Assembly: GCA_027587225.1 (NCBI GenBank)
Contig: JAPDDQ010000021.1
Coordinates: forward strand, 54,304-118,303
Source of the DNA: Solirubrobacter taibaiensis
GTDB lineage: Bacteria; Actinomycetota; Thermoleophilia; Solirubrobacterales; Solirubrobacteraceae
Direction: 5' to 3'
Length of the DNA: 64,000 nucleotides
Positions within the stretch are counted from its first letter, which is position 1. Each line of letters starts with the position of its first letter. Made by a program: the position numbers and the translations under genes. A model generated the notes under the pieces. The model was not told where the DNA came from and searched no databases. It saw only the letters and a list, made by a program, of their open reading frames with translations. Shown piece after piece: positions 57,624 to 64,000 of the stretch.

Positions 57624-58413
57624 GCGCTGGACCGTCCTCGACGCGCCTTCCAACCTCGGCTTGCGCCAGCTGCGCCCGGGGGTCGAGCCGGGTGCGCGGC
57701 GGCTCGCCGACGCGCTCCGGGCGTGCGGGCTGATCGAGCGGCTCGGCGGGCGCGACGCGGGGCGCGTGGAGGCGCCGCCGTGGACCGAGATGTTCGAGAA
57801 CCGCTCCCGCATCCCGGCCTACACGGTGGAGTTGGCGGAGCGCCTGGGCAACCTGCTGCATGCCGGGGAGAAGCCGTTGGTGCTCGGCGGCGACTGCTCG
57901 ATCCTGCTCGGGGCGATGCTCGCGCTGCGCCGGCGTGGCCAGTACGGCCTGGCGTTCCTCGACGGCCATCTGGACTTCCGCACGGAGGACGTGGACGCCG
58001 TCGCGGGTGAGGACCTGGCGGTCGTGACGGGCCGGGCGGAGGACGCGCTCGCCGACATCGACGGGCTGCGGCCGTACGTGCGCGACGAGGACGTGGTCGC
58101 GCTCGGCGAGCGCGCCGGCGACACGATCCCGTCTTCGATCCGCGTGATCGGGTTGGACAGGTTGCGCCGCGGTGAGTGGGCCGTACCGGGTGTGCCGTAC
58201 TGGATTCACCTGGACGCCGACGTGCTGCGGCTCGACGCGGTCGACTCGCCCCAGCCGGGCGGGCTCTCGTATGACGAGTTGGCGGACGTGCTGCGGCGCC
58301 TGTTGCCCAGCGCCGTCGGGATGCACGTGACGATCTTCGATCCGGACAAGGACCCGGACGGCAGCGCGGCTCACGCGTTGACGGATTGTCTCGTCAGCGC
58401 GCTGGCACCCTGA
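57613..58413 (+). CDS. Arginase/agmatinase/formiminoglutamase-family hydrolase
   Basis: A 266-residue binuclear-metal hydrolase fold. GGDCSILLG (92-100) has Cys95 where arginases have the metal His; FLDGHLDF (Asp117, His119, Asp121) and HLDADVLRLD (Asp201, Asp203) supply the other ligands. The GGDC form is a recognised actinobacterial variant. The substrate (arginine, agmatine, formiminoglutamate or other guanidine) cannot be called. TTG start. It converges with the kelch gene with a 20-nt overlap. Confidence 0.88.
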   Translation: MPRRRWTVLDAPSNLGLRQLRPGVEPGARRLADALRACGLIERLGGRDAGRVEAPPWTEMFENRSRIPAYTVELAERLGNLLHAGEKPLVLGGDCSILLGAMLALRRRGQYGLAFLDGHLDFRTEDVDAVAGEDLAVVTGRAEDALADIDGLRPYVRDEDVVALGERAGDTIPSSIRVIGLDRLRRGEWAVPGVPYWIHLDADVLRLDAVDSPQPGGLSYDELADVLRRLLPSAVGMHVTIFDPDKDPDGSAAHALTDCLVSALAP

Positions 58414-59314
58414 GCGACTCGATCGCGCTCGAGAAGCTGAAGCCCGGCTTGACGCCGCCCTGGACGGTGTAGACCGTCTGGCCGCGGGCGACGACGCCGA
58501 GGCCGTGGCGCGGACGCGGCATGTCCGCCAGCGCGCTCCAGCGCCGGGTGCGCGGGTCGAAGAGCTCCACCTCGGGGATCGTGCCCGCGCGCTCCTCCCC
58601 ACCGGCGATCACGATCCGGCCGTCGCCCAGGGTCGCGGCCGCGGTGCCGCCACGGGAGCGCTTGAGGTCAGGGAGCGACTCCCACACGTTCTTGGCGGGG
58701 ACGTACCGCTCGGCGACCGTGAAGTTGCCGGGAGCGCGCCCGGCGAGCACGTAGAACGCGGTCTTGGTGGCGGCGCCGCCGAGGTGCTCGCGGGCGACGC
58801 GCATCGGCGGGCCGGGACTCCAGCGCTGCGTGGTGAAGTCGTAGACCTCGAGCGTGGTGAGGGCCGTGCCGTCCACGGCGCCGCCGGCCGCGTACAGGCG
58901 GTCGCCGATCACGGCGGCGGTGAGCGCGCCGCGGGCGGTCGGCATCGGGGGGAGGCTGTGCCAGCGGTCGCGGGACGGGTCGTAGCGCAGCAGCGTGGCC
59001 TGCTCGACGTTGCCGTCCTGGTAGCCGCCGACGAGGTACATGTCGCCCTGGTAGACGGCGGCGGCCGCGTGGTTCACGCGAGCGGGGATCGGCGCGCGGC
59101 GCGTCCACCGGTCCTTGCCGATGTCGTAGCGCTCGAGCGCGGCCGTCGAGCGGCTGGTGCGTGCGAAGCCGCCGGCGACGTAGATCGAGCTGCCGATCCG
59201 CACCGCCGACACCTCGGTGCGCTTGAGCGGCGCGCTGTCCAGCGTGCGCCACTCGTGGGCTTCGACAGGCGCCGCGAGCAGCAGGGCGAGCAGGAGGACG
59301 AGGCGGCGCATCAC
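58394..59314 (-). CDS. Secreted kelch-repeat protein
   Basis: A 306-residue exported protein. Signal peptide 1-19 (cleavage near VEA|H). About six kelch repeats follow, each with a GG doublet and a Trp (SSIYVAGGFARTSRSTAALE, DMYLVGGYQDG, DRLYAAGGAVDG, and so on), making a beta propeller. There is no catalytic motif; such propellers bind ligands or proteins. Its ATG overlaps the upstream gene's stop (ATGA), so the two are one operon. Confidence 0.9.
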   Translation of the reverse strand: MMRRLVLLLALLLAAPVEAHEWRTLDSAPLKRTEVSAVRIGSSIYVAGGFARTSRSTAALERYDIGKDRWTRRAPIPARVNHAAAAVYQGDMYLVGGYQDGNVEQATLLRYDPSRDRWHSLPPMPTARGALTAAVIGDRLYAAGGAVDGTALTTLEVYDFTTQRWSPGPPMRVAREHLGGAATKTAFYVLAGRAPGNFTVAERYVPAKNVWESLPDLKRSRGGTAAATLGDGRIVIAGGEERAGTIPEVELFDPRTRRWSALADMPRPRHGLGVVARGQTVYTVQGGVKPGFSFSSAIESLRVPAR

Positions 59315-60516
59315 CCGAGCGGCGCCACCACGACGCCGTCCGCCCTGCGGCCGAAGAACACGCTGTCGGGACGTTCCTTCTCGTCGAAGCGGCGCGCGTC
59401 GATGATCGCGAACGGGCCCTTGCGGTCGATCTCCTGCGTGCCGACCAGCGCGTGCAGCGTCTTTACGGCGCCCGCGCCGGCCAATATCAGGTAGGGGAAG
59501 TTGTCGAAGGCGGTGTACGCCCCGGCCGCGAACGTGTCCGGATCACCGGTGTACGGCGGCTTGCCGCCGCTGCCGAGGCGGATCGTGCCCTCGTCCTTCT
59601 CCTCGCTGCGGGCGGGCCGGTCGCCGTAGCCGACCACGACGGCGCGCCGCGGACTGGTGGTGTCGCCGTGCAGGACCAAGGCGGCGTGCTCGTAGCCGGG
59701 CACTTCGCCCGTCCACTCGACGCTCAGCGCGGGCGGCTCGTCGTCGACGAAGTCGCTCTCTTCCTGGACCATCTCCGCGGCCTGCTCGGCGGCCAGGAAG
59801 ACCGCGCGCTCGTAGCCGCTCTCGAGCGCCTCGGTGAAGGCCTCGTAGGCCTCCGGGCGGACGAAGCGCCCGCCGATGCCGGTGACGTAGATCGGGATCC
59901 GGTCGCTGACGGCCCGCTCCGGCAGCACGAACCCGTCCGCGCCCACGCTGCCATCGGCCCACAGGAGCCCGTCGCCGACGTCTTGGTAGCTGCTCGAGTA
60001 GCCCGCGTCGACGTAGCGCCACTCGTTGCGCGCCGGGGTGACGATGGCGTCGCCGACGCCGATCGGGACGGAGCCGCGGAAGTCGTCTTCGCCGCGCAAC
60101 CGCTCGGAGCGCACGAACCAGCCGGCGCTGGAGTCCCGGCGGGTGAGCGCGGCGAGCAGTCCCGCCTGGCTCTCGAGGATCGCGACTTCCTCACGCTCGT
60201 CCACGCGGCCGATCCACAGGACGGCGACATCGTCGCCCGCATCGGGACGTCGCGCGTGGCGCTCGCGCGTCGCGTCGTCGTCCTCCTCGTCCTCGTCTTC
60301 GGCCTCCTCCTCGGCGTCCTCGGCGGTCTCCTCGCGCCATGCAGCGACGGCCGAGTCGATCGCTTCGGTGTCGCCGGCGAGGGAGCCGCGGAGCGGGAAC
60401 CCGGGGGCCCCGCGCTCCGTGTCGCCCTTCGGGTCGTCGTCCCCGCGGGCCGCGATGAACACGGCGACGATGCAGACGGCGGTCAGGAGGACGAGCCCGA
60501 TGAGGAGACGGCGCAT
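59311..60516 (-). CDS. Membrane-anchored hypothetical protein with acidic linker, 401 aa
   Basis: Not recognised. One N-terminal membrane helix (LLIGLVLLTAVCIVAVFIAA, residues 4-23) faces a very acidic linker (EETAEDAEEEAEDEDEEDDD, about 62-81). The outer domain (about 95-401) has regular strands (VAVLWIGRVDEREEVAILES, IPIYVTGIGGRFVRPEAYEA). It is probably exposed outside the membrane. Its start lies 34 nt inside the end of cydDC, and its stop overlaps the kelch start (ATGA). Confidence 0.65.
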   Translation of the reverse strand: MRRLLIGLVLLTAVCIVAVFIAARGDDDPKGDTERGAPGFPLRGSLAGDTEAIDSAVAAWREETAEDAEEEAEDEDEEDDDATRERHARRPDAGDDVAVLWIGRVDEREEVAILESQAGLLAALTRRDSSAGWFVRSERLRGEDDFRGSVPIGVGDAIVTPARNEWRYVDAGYSSSYQDVGDGLLWADGSVGADGFVLPERAVSDRIPIYVTGIGGRFVRPEAYEAFTEALESGYERAVFLAAEQAAEMVQEESDFVDDEPPALSVEWTGEVPGYEHAALVLHGDTTSPRRAVVVGYGDRPARSEEKDEGTIRLGSGGKPPYTGDPDTFAAGAYTAFDNFPYLILAGAGAVKTLHALVGTQEIDRKGPFAIIDARRFDEKERPDSVFFGRRADGVVVAPLG

Positions 60517-63500
60517 TGCCTCCGCTCGTACCCGCTTCCGTCGCGAAGCTCAACAATGCGGTCAAAGCGCTCCAGGCCCGTGGGGTCGTGGGTGACGACG
60601 ATCAGCGTGCGGTCGGTGGCCAGCACGTCGTCCAGCAGCGCGTGGGCCAGGGTCGGGTCGAGCATCGCGGTCGGCTCGTCGAGGATGAGGATCTCGGCGC
60701 GGCTGACGAGCGCGCGGGCGAGCCCGATGCGCTGGCGCTGACCGCCCGAGACGGCGACACCGTCCTCGCCGACGACGGTGTGGATGCCGTCGGGGAGGGC
60801 TTGGAGCCAGGCGCTCAGGCCGGCCTGTGTCAGGGCGTCCTCGATCTCGTGAGCGGTGGCGTCGGCGCGGCCGATGCGGACGTTGGCGGCGATCGTTCCG
60901 GCCAGCAGGTGCGCGTCCTGGCCCGCGAGGCGGATGCGATCGCGGACGTCTCGCGCCTGTTTGAGGTCGACGCCGCCGAGGGCGACCGTGCCCTCGTCGG
61001 GGTCTGAGAGGCGCGCGAGCAGGTCCGCGAGCGTGGATTTGCCGGCGCCGGAGGGACCGACGATCGCGACGTGTTCGCCCGGCTCGATGGTCAGGTCGAT
61101 GCCGTCGAGAACGATCGGGTGCCCCGGACCACCGGGGCGGTGGACGAGGTTGGTGGCGGTCAGGGTGGCGTGGCGCGGGAGTGGGGTGTCGCCGGTGTGG
61201 GCGAGCGTCTCCGGGCCGCTTGTGACCTCGTCGAGGCGCTGCTTGGCGGCGCGGACGCCGATCAGTCGCAGCGCCGCCTCGGGCAGCGCCGCGGGCGCCT
61301 CGAACGCACCGAGCGTGAGCAGGACGAGCGCGCCGAGCCAGACGGTGGCGAGGTCACTCGTGGTGGCGATCTGCAGGACGGCGGCGAGGGTGATTCCGGC
61401 CGTGAGCGTGGTCGCGGTGGCGCCGAGCGCCGCCGCGCGGGCCTGGCCGCGGTCGATGCGGGCGAGCTTGTCGCTCGCCTGCTCGAGTTGCTGCAAGCGT
61501 TGCGGGCCCTGGCCCGCCACCGCGAGCTGCGGGCCGAGCGCGAGCGCCTCGACGAGTTGCGCGCCGTACGCCGCGCGGGCCTCGCCGGGCGCGGCGTGCC
61601 GGGCGAGCGCGTGTGCCATCGCGGGGACGACGAGCGTCGCGGCGAGCAGGCCGACGGCGAGCGGGAGCGTTGTCGCCGGCAGGATCAGCGCCGCGGCGAT
61701 GACCACGCCGACGGACGCCGCGGACGCGACGATCGCGGGCAGGAGCACGCGCGGGTGCAGGTGCTGCAGCTCGTCCACGTCGCTCGTGAAGCGCGTGAGC
61801 AGGTCGGTCGCGCCGGGCAGCCCAGGCCGCCCGATGCGTTTTGAGAGGCGCTCGAAGAACGCGACCCGCGTCTCCGCGAGCCGTCGCAGCGCCACGTCGT
61901 GCGACGCGAGCCGCTCCCCGTACCGCGCCAGCGCCCGCACGAGCCCGAGCGCCCGCACCGTCACGATCCCGACCAGCAACGCGAGCACCGGCGGCTGCTC
62001 CGCCGCGCGCGTCACCAGCCACCCGCTCGTCGCGAGCACGGCGAGCCCCGCCAGCGTTCCGAGCACGCCGAGCGCCACGGCCGTCACGCCCGGCCTGCTC
62101 CCGAACCCCCGCACGGGCTGCGCGTCTACTCCACCCCGCAGCGTGAGCCCCGCCCCGGAACCTAAAGAGGGACTGTCCCTCTTTAGATTCGCGCCCGTTT
62201 CTAACGGAGGACTGTCCCTCTTTATGTTCGTGCGGAGTGAGCCGGGGCTCTGGGAGCCGGTGCGGCGGGCGCGGAGCGAGCCTGTGTCCCACTCGTCCAC
62301 GCACTCAGGTTCGTGGGTCGGCGCGTCGAGTTCCACGACGACGTCGCAGATCGAGGCCAGCCGGGCGTCGTGCGTCGCCACCACCAGCGTGCGGCCGCGG
62401 GCCGCGGCGAGGATGCCCTCGGCCACGCGGCGGGCCGACGCGACGTCGAGGTGCGCGGTCGGTTCGTCGAGCAGCAGGAGCGGCGTGTCCGAGCCGAGCG
62501 CGGCCGCGAGCGCGAGGCGCTGTTCCTGGCCGCGGGAGAAGGGACGGCCGCCCGCGCCCACGCGGATCGTCTCCGGCACGGTGGCAACGATCTCGGCGGC
62601 GTCCGCGGCGGCGAGGGCCGGTTCGCCGCCGTGCAGGCGCAGGGCTTGGGCGAGCGTGCCGGAGGGGAGCGGCGGGCGCTGGTCGAGCCAGGTGACACCG
62701 CGCCACCACGCGTCGCGATCGATCTCGCGGGCGTCGACCCCGCCGGCGGTGATCGTGCCCGTGTCGGGATCCTGGGCACGGGCGAGCAGGCGCAGGAGCG
62801 TCGACTTGCCGACGCCCGACGGGCCGACCAGCGCCACGGAGGTCCCCGGCTGGATCGTGAGGTTCAGCCCGCGGAGCGGGTCAGGGCGGCCGCGTCCGTG
62901 CACGCCGACGCCGCGCAGCGCGATCGGCCCGGCGACCGGTGTGGCCGTGCCGCTCGCGGCGAACGGCGCCGGCTCGTCGATCACCTCGAGCAGGCGGCGC
63001 ACGGCCACGGCGCCGTCCTCGGCCGCGTGGAAGCGCGCGCCCGCGGCCCGCAGCGGGGCGTAGACCTCGGGCGCGAGGATCAGCACGAACAGGCCGGTCG
63101 CCAGGTCCATGTGCCCTTGCGCGAGTTGCACGCCGATCACGGCGGCCGCGATCGCGGTGCCGAGCATCGCCAGGAACTCGAGCACCAGCGCGCTCAGGAA
63201 CGCGACGCGCAGCGCGCCGAGCGACTCGTCGCGGTAGCGCTCCCCCACGGCTCGCAGCGACGCCGCCTGGGCCTGTTCGCGCCCGTGAGCGCGCAGCGTC
63301 GGCAGTCCACGCACGACCTCGAGGAAGTGCGCGCCGAGGACGGCCAGCGCGTGCTGGCGCTCCCGCGCGTGCTCCGCCGAGCGCTTGCCGACGAGCACCA
63401 TGAACACGATCACGATCGGCAACGTGATGGCGAGCAGCACGCCCACGACCAGGGACCGGGTGGCGATCACGCACACGACTCCGAACGGCACCGCGGCGGC

Positions 63501-63884
63501 CAGCACCAGCTGCGGCACCGCCCGCGCGTAGTACTCGGCCAGCGCGTCCAGCCCGTGCGTGGCGGCGGTCGCGATGTCGCCGCGGCGCGCGCCGTCGACG
63601 TCGCGGGTCCGGCCCGCCAGTGCGCGCTCCGCGACGAGCCCGCGCAACCGGCCGAGCGCGATCTCCGCCGCGCGGCGCCCCGCGAGCTCCACGACGCCGG
63701 CGAGGACCGCTCGCCCGGCGACCACCAACAGCAGCACCCAGGCCACCTCGCGCGTCGCGACCGCCTCGGCCACGATCCACGCCTGCACGACGAGCAGCGC
63801 CGCCGCGAGCAGGCCGGCGCCCGCCGCGATGCCCAGTGCGATCCGGGCTCGTGGCGCGACGCTCAACAGCCGCCGGTGCAGCAC
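60483..63884 (-). CDS. cydDC: CydDC fusion: heterodimeric cysteine/glutathione ABC exporter, one chain
   Basis: A 1,133-residue fusion of two ABC exporter halves needed for cytochrome bd assembly. CydD half (about 1-545): transmembrane domain then ATPase with GPSGVGKST Walker A and RGQEQRLALAAAL for the signature. CydC half (about 580-1133): GPSGAGKST, SGGQRQRIGLARAL and LILDEPTAMLD. The first half's signature is FSRGQEQR, a weaker LSGGQ. The linker contains a 13-residue tandem repeat (KRDSPPLETGA / KRDSPSLGSGA) encoded by palindromic DNA. GTG 63884 is preferred; GTG 63959 would add a Gly/Arg-rich segment. Overlaps the next gene by 34 nt. Confidence 0.92.
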   Translation of the reverse strand: MLHRRLLSVAPRARIALGIAAGAGLLAAALLVVQAWIVAEAVATREVAWVLLLVVAGRAVLAGVVELAGRRAAEIALGRLRGLVAERALAGRTRDVDGARRGDIATAATHGLDALAEYYARAVPQLVLAAAVPFGVVCVIATRSLVVGVLLAITLPIVIVFMVLVGKRSAEHARERQHALAVLGAHFLEVVRGLPTLRAHGREQAQAASLRAVGERYRDESLGALRVAFLSALVLEFLAMLGTAIAAAVIGVQLAQGHMDLATGLFVLILAPEVYAPLRAAGARFHAAEDGAVAVRRLLEVIDEPAPFAASGTATPVAGPIALRGVGVHGRGRPDPLRGLNLTIQPGTSVALVGPSGVGKSTLLRLLARAQDPDTGTITAGGVDAREIDRDAWWRGVTWLDQRPPLPSGTLAQALRLHGGEPALAAADAAEIVATVPETIRVGAGGRPFSRGQEQRLALAAALGSDTPLLLLDEPTAHLDVASARRVAEGILAAARGRTLVVATHDARLASICDVVVELDAPTHEPECVDEWDTGSLRARRTGSQSPGSLRTNIKRDSPPLETGANLKRDSPSLGSGAGLTLRGGVDAQPVRGFGSRPGVTAVALGVLGTLAGLAVLATSGWLVTRAAEQPPVLALLVGIVTVRALGLVRALARYGERLASHDVALRRLAETRVAFFERLSKRIGRPGLPGATDLLTRFTSDVDELQHLHPRVLLPAIVASAASVGVVIAAALILPATTLPLAVGLLAATLVVPAMAHALARHAAPGEARAAYGAQLVEALALGPQLAVAGQGPQRLQQLEQASDKLARIDRGQARAAALGATATTLTAGITLAAVLQIATTSDLATVWLGALVLLTLGAFEAPAALPEAALRLIGVRAAKQRLDEVTSGPETLAHTGDTPLPRHATLTATNLVHRPGGPGHPIVLDGIDLTIEPGEHVAIVGPSGAGKSTLADLLARLSDPDEGTVALGGVDLKQARDVRDRIRLAGQDAHLLAGTIAANVRIGRADATAHEIEDALTQAGLSAWLQALPDGIHTVVGEDGVAVSGGQRQRIGLARALVSRAEILILDEPTAMLDPTLAHALLDDVLATDRTLIVVTHDPTGLERFDRIVELRDGSGYERRQCAVSSSGSSS
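62162..62224. repeat. Palindromic repeats inside the cydDC linker
   Basis: A perfect 25-bp palindrome (arms CTAAAGAGGGAC at 62162-62173 and its complement at 62175-62186, one central T) is followed 39 bp later by a copy with the right half intact (ACTGTCCCTCTTTA at 62211-62224). The 39-bp period equals 13 codons, so the insertion keeps the frame and adds a 13-residue repeat to the linker between CydD and CydC. The pattern resembles the palindrome at 50157. Confidence 0.75.
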
Positions 63885-64000
63885 GTCCCGCGCGTCCGCG
63901 CGGTCGCCGCGCCCACCACCCGCGCCGCGCTCGCCACCACCGCCGCGCTGTGCGGCCACAAGAACGTGATCGGCGTCGACATGGGCGGCACGAGCACGGA
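63885..64000 (+). pseudogene. Hydantoinase-A/oxoprolinase-like fragment at the right edge
   Basis: In one plus frame the last 50 bases read LCGHKNVIGVDMGGTST, matching the DMGGTSTD nucleotide-binding motif of HyuA-type enzymes, with 'CGH' at the usual distance. Third positions are all G or C, as in real genes. However the expected upstream part of HyuA (about 250 residues) is missing: the frame runs straight into the 5' end of cydDC on the other strand. It looks like a broken or truncated copy; the rest lies outside the window. An intact gene starting within these bases is unlikely. Confidence 0.4.

Noticed and set aside
63885..63959. Upstream extension of CydDC to GTG 63959
   Set aside because: The added segment is Gly/Arg-rich with poor third-position GC, unlike the gene body; GTG 63884 starts at the expected first helix.
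63885..64000. CydB C-terminus on the minus strand before cydDC
   Set aside because: An order cydA-cydB-cydDC was expected, but the minus frames here lack CydB features; the plus-strand HyuA-like motif fits better.

Overview
The window is very GC-rich, densely packed actinobacterial DNA. Gaps between genes are usually below 100 bp, start and stop codons overlap often (ATGA, GTGA), and GTG or TTG starts are common. The gene content (a giant LamG/SGNH secreted protein, fused CydDC, KorAB, an ECF sigma factor paired with a YCII/DGPF protein, an ABATE/CGNR regulator, an M29 aminopeptidase) suggests class Thermoleophilia, order Solirubrobacterales. That placement is inference from content, not from a marker gene. 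No stretch over about 300 bp lacks a gene. There is one tRNA (Ser-GGA), no rRNA, no CRISPR array and no recognisable transposase.

Layout. 1-2.2 kb: the 5' part of an aldo/keto reductase, a truncated GFA-family remnant, a PNPOx-like flavoprotein, a SpoU methyltransferase and a small unknown. 2.3-11.5 kb: one gene for a 3,084-residue secreted protein with five LamG/FN3 modules, PKD domains, an SGNH esterase and thrombospondin type-3 repeats. 11.6-13.5 kb: an ECF42-type sigma operon (YCII, sigma factor, decayed VOC remnant). 13.5-24.1 kb: FAD monooxygenase, SDR, NmrA/TetR pair, NCS1 transporter, epimerase, small enzymes, YbaK deacylase, GNAT and a Ser/Thr kinase. 24.1-31.9 kb: amidohydrolase, MalY/PatB lyase, 2-oxoacid:ferredoxin oxidoreductase KorAB, epoxide-hydrolase-like enzyme, amidase.

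38.8-31.9 kb (minus strand): eight genes with gaps of at most 13 nt. In order of transcription they are a WXG100-like protein, a 386-residue glycine-zipper protein, an LpqN/DcrB-like protein, an unknown, an L,D-transpeptidase-like protein without catalytic His/Cys, a response regulator fused to a thioredoxin-reductase-like module, a cNMP-domain histidine kinase and a UBP-type zinc finger protein. This run is the strongest candidate for an undescribed system.

38.9-45 kb: GH63-like and GH13 glycosidases, then PII and Amt (both with key-residue changes) and a LuxR regulator with a degenerate receiver. 45-47 kb: a metzincin with an N-terminal motif of the kind found on contractile-injection-system cargo, and a small partner. 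47-53.5 kb: deoC and two aldehyde dehydrogenases (the second lacks a catalytic domain), then an RNB nuclease and a HerA-like ATPase. 53.4-60.5 kb: pyrD, RidA and a CGNR regulator sharing one inverted-repeat promoter, tRNA-Ser, M29 peptidase, USP, arginase family, kelch protein. 60.5-63.9 kb: CydDC with a palindrome-derived 13-residue repeat in its linker. At the right edge there is an apparent hydantoinase-A-like fragment.
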